Positions 25,419 to 34,201 of a DNA stretch of 62,530 nt are shown here, in pieces; positions within the stretch are counted from its first letter, which is position 1; every line of letters begins with the position of its first letter. Below the pieces are notes generated by a model, which worked only from the letters and a program-made list of their open reading frames with translations, did no database searches and was not told the origin of the DNA. The translations under genes were made by a program, and so were the position numbers. Location of the stretch: the IMG/VR virus record IMGVR_UViG_3300044691_000381, positions 1 to 62,530 of that record. One strand, 5' to 3'. The DNA comes from a virus.

Positions 25419-26903
25419 CTAGTGCGTGGCGGGATCAGTGAGACGGAACACGTGATAGGTTCCGTCCGTTTTGAGTGGATAGACCTTCCATCCAAGGCCC
25501 CGCAGTTCTGAAACAAGATAGAACGTGGGCGGCCAGTCATCGAACAGGATGAGATACTGGGCACCGCTTTGCCGGGCAAGATCCGCAACGGCTGTACTGC
25601 GCAGTCTTCCCGCGCTCGGCAGGGTGAACGCTCGGTTGAGCGGGATCGCAGAGGGCGTCTTCAGCCCAACCATATCGACGACGCGGAAATGTGTCGCATA
25701 AGCGATATAGCCAGCATCGTGCACGAGGAGAGTTGAGTCGGGTTGCAAGTTGCGCGTGCACCACGTCGCCACGTCGTGCACGCCGTCGCCGAACCGTCGG
25801 CAATCGCGCACGTAGAAGTTGACCGCGACAACCGCAAAGACGAGCGAATAGACGAGAGAGAGGTATAAAAGTCGCCGTGCGCGGCGATCGGTGCGCAGGC
25901 GATCACCGAGAGCCCAGATGAAAATCGGGATCAGAATGACGGGATACCGGCTGCGGTTCCAGCCCATCGCTCCGGGAAACTGCAGGTAGATTGAGAGGTA
26001 AAAGGCACCAATGAATAGCAGCATTCCCCGTCCCAGCATGGTCCGAAAAAGCTGCCGGCCAGCCACGCACAGTAACCCAGCGCTGAGCAGGAAGCCAAAA
26101 AAAGAACTGGACTCCACGACAATCTTCGCAATCCATCGCCATCTTGACTCGGCGAAAAAAGCCTGTTTCGCGATCCCGGTCTGCGGGAACGGCAAACCTG
26201 TTGCATGGAAATACCATGCTGCACAGAGAGCAATCGGCAGTAGCGCTAAGGCGAAGACGATCACGATGCGCGATGACCCGCTGCGTTTGAGATGCAGCCT
26301 GCCCACGAGGATCAGAACGACAATCCCCGCGAACGGCAGTAGGTCTGGCCGAATGCTCGCGGTAGCGCCAGCGGCGGCTGCTGCCCACGGCCACCAGCGC
26401 GGGCTGTCGGACGCGAGAGCAAGCGTCCATGCGATACCGGCAAGCGCCCACGACGTCTCAAGACCGTTCAGCAAGTGATAGGGCACGTAGGACGCCGTAA
26501 GGCCAAGCAGGAAGAGCAAAGTGCCGTCGCGGCGAGAGAGATGGAAAGCGCGGGCCATCCGGAGCAGACCTAAGCAATAGAAGAGGACGCCAAGCCAGCA
26601 AGCGAAATCGAGTGCGGCAATAGGTTGCAACGCAAAGAGAAGCAAGTAGACCAGGCCAAGGAACGGCGCGCTGGTCGCCCCAAAGAGTGGAGAAATTCCA
26701 GGATAGTTGCGGTCGTATCCGGAATGCAGGACTTGAGCCGAGTGGAGGGTAATGTAACCGTCATCGAGAGGGAAGACGGGCACTGAACGCAGCGCGTGGA
26801 TGAGAATGAAGCACAAAGCCACGAAAGCTACGGCTAAGCCATAATCCTTGCTCGCCTGCAACACTGTAGGCCGTGCGGGCGCTGGCATAGTGACCGTACT
26901 CAC
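25419..26903 (-). CDS. GT-C type membrane glycosyltransferase (cargo gene)
   Basis: The 494-aa protein is a multi-span membrane protein with about ten hydrophobic helices. The first luminal loop has FPLDDGYITLHSAQ (Asp47-Asp48), the acidic motif of GT-C enzymes that use polyprenyl-phosphate sugars. The C-terminal ~110 residues form a soluble periplasmic domain. I infer glycosylation of a surface polymer or lipid, possibly changing the phage receptor in lysogens. It is the only long - strand gene within the late region and starts with GTG at 26903 after GGAG. It is flanked by 17-bp direct repeats, so it was probably acquired as a unit. Confidence 0.8.
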   Translation of the reverse strand: MSTVTMPAPARPTVLQASKDYGLAVAFVALCFILIHALRSVPVFPLDDGYITLHSAQVLHSGYDRNYPGISPLFGATSAPFLGLVYLLLFALQPIAALDFACWLGVLFYCLGLLRMARAFHLSRRDGTLLFLLGLTASYVPYHLLNGLETSWALAGIAWTLALASDSPRWWPWAAAAAGATASIRPDLLPFAGIVVLILVGRLHLKRSGSSRIVIVFALALLPIALCAAWYFHATGLPFPQTGIAKQAFFAESRWRWIAKIVVESSSFFGFLLSAGLLCVAGRQLFRTMLGRGMLLFIGAFYLSIYLQFPGAMGWNRSRYPVILIPIFIWALGDRLRTDRRARRLLYLSLVYSLVFAVVAVNFYVRDCRRFGDGVHDVATWCTRNLQPDSTLLVHDAGYIAYATHFRVVDMVGLKTPSAIPLNRAFTLPSAGRLRSTAVADLARQSGAQYLILFDDWPPTFYLVSELRGLGWKVYPLKTDGTYHVFRLTDPATH

Positions 26904-26951
26904 AGGGAAACTCCGCGGTTCAAGTGAAGGACAACTTTTGTCTGTATAGAG

Positions 26952-26968
26952 CTACCACCCTACCACCC
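26952..26968. repeat. Direct repeat flanking the cargo cassette, right copy
   Basis: This is the second copy of the 17-bp repeat (1 mismatch to 25380-25396). It lies in the 100-bp divergent gap between the GT-C gene and the secreted beta-helix gene, where promoters for both must sit. A TATAGA at 26945-26950 could be a -10 element, but no matching -35 is clear. Confidence 0.6.
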
Positions 26969-27004
26969 AAGATTCAACAATTCCAGCAAATTTCAGGAGT
27001 TTCC

Positions 27005-29155
27005 ATGAAAAAGCTACTCTACGCAGCGGCTTGCGCCTTCCTGTGCCTCCCCGCGCTCGCCCAGACGAAGTGGTACGTCCGCCCTGATGGAGGCACCCGG
27101 TACTCTTCCAGCGCTACAAACGGGCAATGCAACGGCAAGTTTGACGCTTCCTACGCCTCGACTGGGGGTACGGGAACCAATCAAAACTGCGCCTTCAATG
27201 ACCCTCGCTACCTCTGGACAGACAAGAGCGGAAGCCCGCGCGCCTGGGTGATTGCAGGCAGCGATATTGCGACCATTCGCGGCGGCCCTTGGCGCATTGG
27301 CTCCGACACCGACGGAACCGTGAACGGTTCATGGTGCCCTGACGGCAATCAGATGTGCTACCCGCCTGACCCTCCGGCTGGTACAGCATCGGCCCATACG
27401 ATCATTCAGGGCGAGAACTGCATCAACGGTTGCCCATCCGTAAGCGGAATCGGACCCGACACCACGAAACTCGTGGAACTCTATGGAGGTTTCGGACTCT
27501 ACAAAGTCATACAGCAGAGTTCCGCGCACGTGACATGGAAGGGCTTCGGCGTCACCCGGCACAGCGACTGTATCCAGCATGGTCAGCCAGCTTTGCCTTC
27601 AGTCTGTAACAGAAATCCACCATTCTCCGATTACGCGGTTGGTGGCATCAACACCGGCCCGACTACGGACGACGTGCTCTTTCAAGATATGTGGGTGCAT
27701 GGGTTCCCCGATAGAGGAGTCTTGGGAGCGATCGGCGGAACGGTTACCGCTGAACGCGTGCAGATCAGCTACAACGGAATGGCAGGTTGGGACTTCGACG
27801 ACGGCAACCAAACCCCCAGCGCCAACAACCCGACGTGGAACTTCCTCGATTCGATCATAGAGTTTTCAGGGTGCAATCAGGAGTACCCATACACCCACGC
27901 GATTCCGGTCTCAAGCTGCTACTCACAGAGCACCGGAGGCTATGGTGATGGTGTTGGGACTCCTCCGGGTACCGCGCTCAATATCAACGTGAAGAACTCC
28001 ATCTCCCGATACAACACGCAAGACGGGATGGACCCGGGCCACGTCGATACGGGAGCATCTACGCTGAGCGTCACCAATTCTCAGTTCTACGGCAACGGCG
28101 GCCAGCAGTTCAAGTGGGGATACAACTTCACTTCCGCAACGTTTACAAATAACCTCGTCGTGGGCAACTGCAACCGCATGTCGGCTCCCCTTGCCGGGGC
28201 ACCCTCAACCTATAACGCAAACCTAAGCGATTTCTGCCGTGCAGGCTCGACGATCTCATGGAACCTTCGCGACGGGCAGACCGGGAATCTCTCCAATAAC
28301 ACCATCTTCTCCTATGGGCCTGTGGCGTTTGTGCTCGGCTGCTCCACTGTTGGTGGATGTCCGCATTCGACGACGACCATTCAGGGAAACATCATTCTCG
28401 GCTATGACAACCAGTCGATCTACAACAATGGCGGTCAGGCTGGGGGGCCGGGCTTCCTGTACTGCCAGGACAATACGACGAATGGCACAGGGGTCAACTG
28501 CGCTCAGATGGGAATCATCAACCGGAGCAACAACACTCTCTTTGGACTCCGCAGCGCCACGCTGGCACCAACTGAGATCGGGAGCGACCCCAGGTTTGTG
28601 GGCGAGGCCCCTCCGTTCATCAACACCTCACCGCTGGCCTTGACATTGGCTCAGGCAACGGCAAACGAGCAGAGCCTGGATGTCTACTCGGCAACCTTCC
28701 CAGTATTGAGCGCTGGCAGCCCCTCAGCAGGGCAGGGAGCTACGAGTACCAGCACCGTGCAACCGCCTCCCCCACCGCCTCCAGCCGTTATCCCAACCAC
28801 GCCGACGATCACATGGGGCAACCCGGCCTCGATCGTCTACGGAACCGCACTTTCCAGTACGCAACTCAACGCCAAGGCATCCATCCTCGGCTCGTTTACC
28901 TATTCTCCCGCGGCCGGAACTGTGCCTGCCGTTGGAACGGATACGCTCTCGGTCACCTTTGTGCCTACCGACACAACAGACTTCACCAACGCCACGGCAA
29001 GCGTGCAGATTGTGGTAACAGCGCCCGTCGTCATTCCGCCGCCGCCGCCTCCAGTGCCGACGCCGAAGGCCTTCACCTTTACCATCACCCACTCCGAGAC
29101 CATCACCTGTACGCCTACCTTATCCGGCAACGCCTACAAGTGGACCTGTAAATAG
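27005..29155 (+). CDS. Secreted beta-helix protein with C-terminal MBG/Ig-like domain
   Basis: The 716-aa product has a Sec signal peptide (MKKLLYAAACAFLCLPALA, cleavage before Gln20). A right-handed beta-helix follows, with many Cys pairs fitting disulfides (WCPDGNQMC, ENCINGC), then Pro-rich linkers flanking an Ig-like MBG domain (about 615-695: TPTITWGNPASIVYGTAL, later FVPTDTTDFTNATASV). Virion proteins are not exported by Sec, so this is probably a host-surface or exported protein made by the lysogen or infected cell. Beta-helices of this type often bind or cleave polysaccharide. AGGAG at 26995-26999 fixes the start. Confidence 0.8.
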   Translation: MKKLLYAAACAFLCLPALAQTKWYVRPDGGTRYSSSATNGQCNGKFDASYASTGGTGTNQNCAFNDPRYLWTDKSGSPRAWVIAGSDIATIRGGPWRIGSDTDGTVNGSWCPDGNQMCYPPDPPAGTASAHTIIQGENCINGCPSVSGIGPDTTKLVELYGGFGLYKVIQQSSAHVTWKGFGVTRHSDCIQHGQPALPSVCNRNPPFSDYAVGGINTGPTTDDVLFQDMWVHGFPDRGVLGAIGGTVTAERVQISYNGMAGWDFDDGNQTPSANNPTWNFLDSIIEFSGCNQEYPYTHAIPVSSCYSQSTGGYGDGVGTPPGTALNINVKNSISRYNTQDGMDPGHVDTGASTLSVTNSQFYGNGGQQFKWGYNFTSATFTNNLVVGNCNRMSAPLAGAPSTYNANLSDFCRAGSTISWNLRDGQTGNLSNNTIFSYGPVAFVLGCSTVGGCPHSTTTIQGNIILGYDNQSIYNNGGQAGGPGFLYCQDNTTNGTGVNCAQMGIINRSNNTLFGLRSATLAPTEIGSDPRFVGEAPPFINTSPLALTLAQATANEQSLDVYSATFPVLSAGSPSAGQGATSTSTVQPPPPPPPAVIPTTPTITWGNPASIVYGTALSSTQLNAKASILGSFTYSPAAGTVPAVGTDTLSVTFVPTDTTDFTNATASVQIVVTAPVVIPPPPPPVPTPKAFTFTITHSETITCTPTLSGNAYKWTCK

Positions 29156-29161
29156 GCAACA

Positions 29162-29187
29162 GAAAAGCCCTCCGAAGAGGGCCATCT
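29162..29187 (-). terminator. GCCCTC-cgaa-GAGGGC hairpin, - strand terminator form
   Basis: A perfect 6-bp stem (29167-29172 with 29177-29182) has a CGAA/TTCG tetraloop. Read on the - strand it is followed by TTTTCTGTT, a proper intrinsic terminator; on the + strand it lacks a T run and would mainly be a 3' stability hairpin for the secreted-protein mRNA. The same core recurs in the terminator at 47837-47872. Confidence 0.6.
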
Positions 29188-29272
29188 GAGCGCCCGATAG
29201 GAGACTTTCTAGATCATCCCGTCAAGCTAGGCTTTTGCTTGAACCAAGCATACCACCGAATAAGAGGACAAC

Positions 29273-29746
29273 ATGGACAGAGCTCTAATTGAGAATCTGA
29301 TAGAGAAGCACGAAGGGCGGCGGCACGGCGTCTACAAGGACACATTCGGCAACCTGACTATCGGCGTCGGCTGGAATCTTGAGGATGCCGATTCGGAGAC
29401 GATCTGCGAACACTTCGGACTGAGACTGTCCGACTTGAGGTGTGGACTCGCCACCCTCACCGATTCTCAGATCAGCCAAGTGTTCGACTACCAGGTGACG
29501 GCCGTAATTTCTGCGGCCATGAGCATCTTCCCAAACTTCGTCAACATGCCGGATGGCGTTCAGGCTGTGGTGTGCGACCTCATCTTCAATATGGGAGAGA
29601 CGCGCTTCCGGAAGTTTGTCAGCACCATTGCAGTGCTGAAGGCTGGGGACTGGAAGCAGGCTGCAAACGACCTCACAAGTTCTCTGTGGTTCCATCAGGT
29701 AGGGCACCGGGCAACGGAGGATGTTGCGCTACTGAGATCGGCGTAG
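29273..29746 (+). CDS. T4-type lysozyme (endolysin, GH24)
   Basis: The 157-aa enzyme has the T4 lysozyme triad at exact spacing: Glu14, Asp23 and Thr29 (EGRRHGVYKDTFGNLTIGVG), equivalent to E11, D20 and T26 in T4. It hydrolyses the MurNAc-GlcNAc bond. No signal peptide is present, so release would need a holin, and hydrophobic small proteins follow. AGAGG at 29261-29265 precedes the ATG. Confidence 0.93.
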   Translation: MDRALIENLIEKHEGRRHGVYKDTFGNLTIGVGWNLEDADSETICEHFGLRLSDLRCGLATLTDSQISQVFDYQVTAVISAAMSIFPNFVNMPDGVQAVVCDLIFNMGETRFRKFVSTIAVLKAGDWKQAANDLTSSLWFHQVGHRATEDVALLRSA

Positions 29747-29843
29747 AGACCAGGAACACCCACGTTTGGAATACCTTCGCATCCGAGAACCACGCATAGG
29801 GCCCCGCACGAAAATCCAAAATAAGAAATAAGAGGGCCCGCCC

Positions 29844-30221
29844 ATGTCAGAAGGGGAAGTAGCACAACTGCGCCGCGATATTGCCTCACTATCTGCCAAA
29901 GCCGACACACAACATGAAGCCAACCAAAAAGACCGAGAGGCTGACCGCAAGATATTCCAAGCGGCTATGCAGCAGCAGCGCGACGACTTTCAGAAGGCCA
30001 TCAACGCGCAATTCCTGGAACACGTCGCTCTTGAAACAAAGGTGGAGGTGGGGAATACGCTGCTGAGGCTTGCGGTGGGTTCGGGGCAGGCGGGGGAAGG
30101 CCGGGTGGGTGTACTCGAGAAGACCGTTGAAACCCTGAAACAGTTCCGCTGGCAGACGCTGGCGATCATATCGTTCCTGCTGCTGCTGGCGGAGAACCTG
30201 AAGGACTTTTTCAAGCACTAG
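29844..30221 (+). CDS. XhlA-like coiled-coil membrane protein of the lysis cassette
   Basis: The 125-aa protein has a long charged coiled coil (residues 3-95) and one C-terminal transmembrane helix (about 101-118, WQTLAIISFLLLLAE) with a short cytosolic end. This matches XhlA-like accessory lysis proteins. Together with the next gene it is a candidate for the holin system of the endolysin. Confidence 0.6.
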   Translation: MSEGEVAQLRRDIASLSAKADTQHEANQKDREADRKIFQAAMQQQRDDFQKAINAQFLEHVALETKVEVGNTLLRLAVGSGQAGEGRVGVLEKTVETLKQFRWQTLAIISFLLLLAENLKDFFKH

Positions 30222-30229
30222 GAGGCGCG

Positions 30230-30484
30230 ATGACCATCAACTGGAGTCAGGTTTGGGACTATCTCTACGGCAATCGAGTAGCCATCGGCGGCGGCGCGAT
30301 GCTGGCGCTTACGGCTGCGATCAAGACCGCCCCAACTCCCGCTTCTGTGATAGGTAAGTGGCTCTACGACTTCTTTCATCAGGTTTTCAACATCACGAAT
30401 ACCCGCCTGAATACGACCCCAACGTTGACGCCTCCGGCGATTAATGAAGAGGCCAAAAACCCTATAACTCCCCCGGCGAAGTAA
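30230..30484 (+). CDS. Small membrane protein, holin candidate (84 aa)
   Basis: One hydrophobic segment (VAIGGGAMLALTAAIKTA, about residues 17-34) is followed by an amphipathic helix and a Pro/Thr-rich polar tail. Size and position after the lysozyme and XhlA-like genes suggest a one-span (class III-like) holin or co-holin. AGGAGG at 30221-30226 serves as ribosome binding site. Confidence 0.5.
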   Translation: MTINWSQVWDYLYGNRVAIGGGAMLALTAAIKTAPTPASVIGKWLYDFFHQVFNITNTRLNTTPTLTPPAINEEAKNPITPPAK

Positions 30485-30525
30485 CCGAGGGGACCGCAGC
30501 ACCCGCGAAAGCGGAGGAGAGCACC

Positions 30526-30972
30526 ATGTCTTTTTTTAGCAAGATCGTAGCCGCCGAGCACTCCACCGTAGCCTGGCTGGAGAAGGAGCTTATCGCGTTG
30601 GAAAAGCAGGCGCCCACCATTGAACGCGTCATCGACGCTGGTCTGACTTACGTTGGGCCCGTGTTGCAGATCGGCCTGACGGCTATTGGCGATGCGCCGG
30701 AAGCTGCGTTGGTCGCCGCCGTTATTTCGAAGGCGCAGATTGCCCTCAAGGCCGCGAGCGCGTTGGTTACAGATTTCGGGCCTACCCCCACGGCGGCGAG
30801 CATGTTCTCCGCAGTTTCCAGCGACCTCGGATCCCTATTGTCAGCCGCCCAGGTCAAGAACGCCACGACCATCGCCACCGTCACGAAGGCTGTCAGCGAA
30901 GTCGGCCTGCTCGCGTCGGCGGTACAGACTGCGGCAACCGCTGTGGTTGCTGCTGCGGCTCCGGCTGCCTAG
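30526..30972 (+). CDS. Alanine-rich hypothetical protein (148 aa)
   Basis: The product is dominated by Ala, Val, Ser and Thr helices (VLQIGLTAIGDAPEAALVAAV, SEVGLLASAVQTAATAVV) that are amphipathic to moderately hydrophobic. It has a good GGAGGAG before the ATG and lies in the lysis/end-of-late segment. It might interact with membranes; no family recognised. Confidence 0.6.
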   Translation: MSFFSKIVAAEHSTVAWLEKELIALEKQAPTIERVIDAGLTYVGPVLQIGLTAIGDAPEAALVAAVISKAQIALKAASALVTDFGPTPTAASMFSAVSSDLGSLLSAAQVKNATTIATVTKAVSEVGLLASAVQTAATAVVAAAAPAA

Positions 30973-30973
30973 C

Positions 30974-31693
30974 ATGACCCGCGCTCTCCAGTTGGCTCAT
31001 CTAGCCCTGCTCATCGCCGCTACAGCCCTCATAGGCGTAGTGGCATGGCAGGGCTTCGTGATTTCCAGGCACGTCGAAGCCACGATCAACAGCCTGAACA
31101 ACACGCTGACGAACATCAACCGACCATGCAAGGGTAAAGCCGGTCCCGACGCGTGCGGAACCCTGGCGCAACTAAATAAGACCGTCATCGACATCGGCAA
31201 CATCACAGTCACCGCTCAGACGCAGGTAAAGCAATCGGCCACGCTGATCGCTCAGTATGGCCAAATGTTGAACGGCATCGCTCAGGATATCCACGGGGAG
31301 ATGGGCGAGGCACAGAAGGCTACCGCAGCATTGACGGGCACGGCTCAGGCAGCCACGAAGACGCTCGGGACGGCGGATTCCCTCATCTCTTCAGAGCAGC
31401 CGCGTGTAGACGCCATTCTGGCGCAAACAGACACCGTTTTAGAGAGTGGAAACGAAGCTGTCAGGCGCTTCGATGCGATGCTGGCGGATCCGAACTTGGC
31501 TTTGACGATGAAGAACGTCGAGGGCATCACGGCTACGACAAACCACATGCTCTTCACGGCGGATGCGGTCGAGACCAAGGCGACGAAGAGCTATCTCCAC
31601 CCGTCCACAAATCCGGCCGCACGCACATGGGAGGCGGTAAAGCCATTTATCTACCCGGCGGCTCAGGTCGGGGCTGCAATCGCACTTCACTAA
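30974..31693 (+). CDS. Membrane-anchored coiled-coil protein (239 aa)
   Basis: The ATG at 30974 follows the previous stop by one base. An N-terminal transmembrane helix (about residues 9-30, ALLIAATALIGVVAWQGFVI) anchors a long helical domain with Asn/Thr/Gln-rich heptads and a Cys pair (PCKGKAGPDAC) that could form a disulfide outside the cytoplasm. It is the last + strand gene of the late region, facing the left early operon. The topology resembles spanin or chemoreceptor-like helices; function not assigned. Confidence 0.6.
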   Translation: MTRALQLAHLALLIAATALIGVVAWQGFVISRHVEATINSLNNTLTNINRPCKGKAGPDACGTLAQLNKTVIDIGNITVTAQTQVKQSATLIAQYGQMLNGIAQDIHGEMGEAQKATAALTGTAQAATKTLGTADSLISSEQPRVDAILAQTDTVLESGNEAVRRFDAMLADPNLALTMKNVEGITATTNHMLFTADAVETKATKSYLHPSTNPAARTWEAVKPFIYPAAQVGAAIALH

Positions 31694-31760
31694 TTTCGGA
31701 GAGGAAGGGAGGTCGCGGAGAATCGCCAGAGCTGGCGGAGGAGATCATCCCTCCGTCGTT

Positions 31761-32117
31761 TTACCTCAGATCCAATACGCGCTCTACATCAAAGCCCCTG
31801 AGTTCTCCAACCCCTGACCATGACATGGAACCGTAAATGTTCGGGCTTTCGGGCGCGGCACCCGTGAGAATCATCGTCCCCCTATATCTCCCCGTCGAGA
31901 ACTTGAGGCATTCGCGAACATTAGAGAGCGTGTCAACGAGGCGCGTATCGATGGAATAGCGGATCATTCCCGGCAGCGTTATCTTAGTGCCGTCAGGGTA
32001 CTCGACTTCCTTGAAGTCACATTGAACCGTAAGTTCCCCATCTGGGGCGGATGCGATCAACTCGTTATCGGTGTTCCAGAAATGCACTTCCTGCAGGTCT
32101 TCCCGAACTCGTGCCAT
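31761..32117 (-). CDS. Hypothetical protein, last gene of the left early operon (118 aa)
   Basis: The beta-rich 118-aa product (EVHFWNTDNELIASA, LTVQCDFKEVEY) has no recognised family. It starts by TAATG coupling to the gene at 32117 and ends 67 bp from the converging late genes. A weak GCCAG/CTGGC hairpin lies in that gap. Confidence 0.65.
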   Translation of the reverse strand: MARVREDLQEVHFWNTDNELIASAPDGELTVQCDFKEVEYPDGTKITLPGMIRYSIDTRLVDTLSNVRECLKFSTGRYRGTMILTGAAPESPNIYGSMSWSGVGELRGFDVERVLDLR

Positions 32118-32278
32118 TATCTCCTCGATTCAACCGCGTTGACTACAGCGTTGGTTAACCGCAACTGACAATTCAGGCAGTTCGACTCCTGATGTGACTT
32201 GCAGGTCAGGGCCAACTGTCTAAGCAGATCCTTTTCAATCGCATCGTTGTAAACAAGCTTTCCATTCTCGAATAACAT
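32117..32278 (-). CDS. Small zinc-finger-like protein (53 aa)
   Basis: The ATG at 32278 has GGAG six bases upstream and the TAA overlaps the next ATG. The 53-aa product contains CKSHQESNCLNC, a Cys-His-Cys-Cys set that could bind zinc. Such small zinc-binding proteins recur along this operon. Confidence 0.6.
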   Translation of the reverse strand: MLFENGKLVYNDAIEKDLLRQLALTCKSHQESNCLNCQLRLTNAVVNAVESRR

Positions 32279-32302
32279 GATGACTCCAGTTGCCCATCGC
32301 TA

Positions 32303-32539
32303 TCAGGCGGTGGGCTTTTGTTGTTTAAGTTCCATCTCGCGTTCCATGCGAGCCTCATACGCCATCGGGCCTTCGCGCAAGACGATCTCTGTTGACTTAT
32401 GAGGATGGTCGGCGCATCGCCGATGGAGTTCACCTGGCGACATCTTCTCAGCCCAATGTCCATCAAAAGGAATCTCGACAAAAACGTTTCGTGAGAATTG
32501 TGTCGCAAGCGCTCCGCATACTTCGCAGACGCCGAGCAT
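32303..32539 (-). CDS. Small Cys/His-rich protein (78 aa)
   Basis: The N-terminus holds CEVCG and the middle HRRCADHPH, a probable zinc site of the HNH-like or treble-clef kind without a clear catalytic pattern. A charged helix closes the protein. No family recognised. Confidence 0.6.
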   Translation of the reverse strand: MLGVCEVCGALATQFSRNVFVEIPFDGHWAEKMSPGELHRRCADHPHKSTEIVLREGPMAYEARMEREMELKQQKPTA

Positions 32540-32556
32540 GTCGCGCTGTTCCTGTG

Positions 32557-32931
32557 TCAGACTTTCAATGCCGGTGAACTTAATCGCTCCTCCGCCTGGT
32601 AGAACTCCGTCTCTTCGGAATATGCAAACGCCTCGTTATTTCTGGCCTTGGCCTCATGCGCACACTTGTCAGAGGCTTCCTCTGTGGTGAATACGCCGCA
32701 CACGCTGATTGTGTCATTGCCGTTGTTGGTGAGAGCGACCCAAACCTTCATCGGAGGCTCTATCTCTATCCCATCAGCAGTTACGTTGCATGGGGCATAT
32801 CCAGTGTCGGTATGCGTCCATACTTCATATAGCCCGTTGCGAACCCCAAGGCCCACCAAATCGCGAACATGGCGCAACTCTCGACCGCACTTATCGCAGG
32901 GCTTTACGTTCTGATCTAGTTCCACCATCAC
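32557..32931 (-). CDS. Zinc-binding hypothetical protein (124 aa)
   Basis: The N-terminus CDKCGRELRHVRD plus HTDTGYAPC gives a C-C-H-C zinc site. The C-terminal part is an EEASDKCAHEAKARNNEAF helix. Its start overlaps the stop of the upstream gene (ATGA). Widespread in phages as a small treble-clef protein of unknown role. Confidence 0.65.
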   Translation of the reverse strand: MMVELDQNVKPCDKCGRELRHVRDLVGLGVRNGLYEVWTHTDTGYAPCNVTADGIEIEPPMKVWVALTNNGNDTISVCGVFTTEEASDKCAHEAKARNNEAFAYSEETEFYQAEERLSSPALKV

Positions 32932-33176
32932 AGATCCCTCTCAGCCTTCATAACAGCCTTCACTGCCGCCTCCAGAAGCGGTCGCCTCTCTGGAACGACC
33001 CCTACCCTCCACTCATCATCCAGCAATGCTTTCAGCGCCACAAGCAACTCTTCCGAAGCGGCGAATAAAGCTGCATGCCGCGGATAGAACGCTGTGCCCA
33101 CCGACCCATAAGCGGCTGTGATGGTGTAACCCACTAGTTCGGCTTGCTCGGCTGTGAGGCATTCAATCATCGGCAT
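32928..33176 (-). CDS. Hypothetical protein (82 aa)
   Basis: A mostly helical small protein (LTAEQAELVGYTITAAYGSV, then ELLVALKALLDDEW). Coupled downstream by a 4-bp overlap and separated from the upstream gene by only 3 bp, so it belongs to the same operon. No family recognised. Confidence 0.6.
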   Translation of the reverse strand: MPMIECLTAEQAELVGYTITAAYGSVGTAFYPRHAALFAASEELLVALKALLDDEWRVGVVPERRPLLEAAVKAVMKAERDL

Positions 33177-33179
33177 AGG

Positions 33180-33608
33180 CTACTCCTTTGCGTCCAGAGC
33201 GGCGAGGATGCGGTCGGTAAGAAGTTCAGCCGCATTGCGATCCCAAGACTGATATCTCGGAAGACCGGCATCCAAGGAATTGATGACCTTCTCCCGCCGT
33301 GGGTCTACCGGCTTGGGGATGAGTGAGGCGTTGCGGTTACCGATGAATATCGCAAGCGCGTCCAGTGTCGCCATGATATTTGAACCATTTCTCTGGCGAT
33401 CTGAAATCTGGTAATCGATGAAGTTGGTAGCCTCGTCAAAGGTGGCTTTATCCCACGGCACCTGCAGGAAGGGAGCGGCGGCTCTGGCCATTTCCATGTA
33501 GACGGCCTTAGCTTCGGATGCAATCTCGCTCCACTTGTAACCCGATCTGTCCGAACTTGCCCATATTCTCTTCGCTGCTGCTTCTATCTGTTCGTCGGTA
33601 AGGTTCAT
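33180..33608 (-). CDS. Hypothetical protein (142 aa)
   Basis: A helical protein beginning MNLTDEQIEAAAKRIW, a pattern common in phage early proteins of unknown function, with a conserved-looking ATNFIDYQISDRQRNG stretch. An AGAG-type site precedes the ATG. Part of the left early operon. Confidence 0.6.
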   Translation of the reverse strand: MNLTDEQIEAAAKRIWASSDRSGYKWSEIASEAKAVYMEMARAAAPFLQVPWDKATFDEATNFIDYQISDRQRNGSNIMATLDALAIFIGNRNASLIPKPVDPRREKVINSLDAGLPRYQSWDRNAAELLTDRILAALDAKE

Positions 33609-33655
33609 GCTCTCCTCTTTCTCGCTCCGCTACAGTACCACTAACCCAACAGGTT

Positions 33656-34201
33656 TTAGTCACGGTAGACCGCATGGGGGAAATTCAGTTTCGCGAACTC
33701 TCCGAATAGCTCAATCGCCTTCATGTCGACGGCCCGTGCCGCCGCTTCGGGTGACTTGTGGTTCCCACAGTGATATTCGATGCCATTGGCGACAACCCTC
33801 CCGCGATATCTAGCTTGGCTCTGACGCCAACTAACACCCTTGAATCCCGAGGTGTTTATTCGTCTTTTGCCGCGATTAGCCCCGTTCTGGGAAACGGTCG
33901 CTAGGCGAAGGTTGCCATTAAAGTTGTGGAGTTTGATCCCGTTGCGATGGTCAACGTCCAGCTCGTCCGGAGGATTTGTCAGGACTCGATGCATCAATAT
34001 CAGGCCGCATGGGCCACCCTCGGATATACGTCTGTTTCGGGCGACATAGCCGTTCGAAGTGACGTGCCAAGCAAAAAACGCTAAGCGATCTGCACGCTCT
34101 TTATTTACCAGCGTGAATCGTTCTCTCGGTAAAGGTATGTAGGCTATCGACGGCCCGATCACGTGAATAGGATTTCGTTTTGGAATGAACTGATTAGCCA
34201 T
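33656..34201 (-). CDS. HNH homing-type endonuclease with AP2 domain, copy 1
   Basis: The 181-aa product has an HNH motif (MHRVLTNPPDELDVDHRNG, then NFNGNLRLATVSQN) and a C-terminal AP2-type DNA-binding domain (SGFKGVSWRQSQARYRGRV, ending GEFAKLNFP). These free-standing nucleases behave as selfish elements in phages. It begins at 34201 with AGGAG upstream, overlapping the dnaB end by 8 bp; the longer ORF start is inside dnaB. A paralogue lies at 37129-37707. Confidence 0.88.
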   Translation of the reverse strand: MANQFIPKRNPIHVIGPSIAYIPLPRERFTLVNKERADRLAFFAWHVTSNGYVARNRRISEGGPCGLILMHRVLTNPPDELDVDHRNGIKLHNFNGNLRLATVSQNGANRGKRRINTSGFKGVSWRQSQARYRGRVVANGIEYHCGNHKSPEAAARAVDMKAIELFGEFAKLNFPHAVYRD

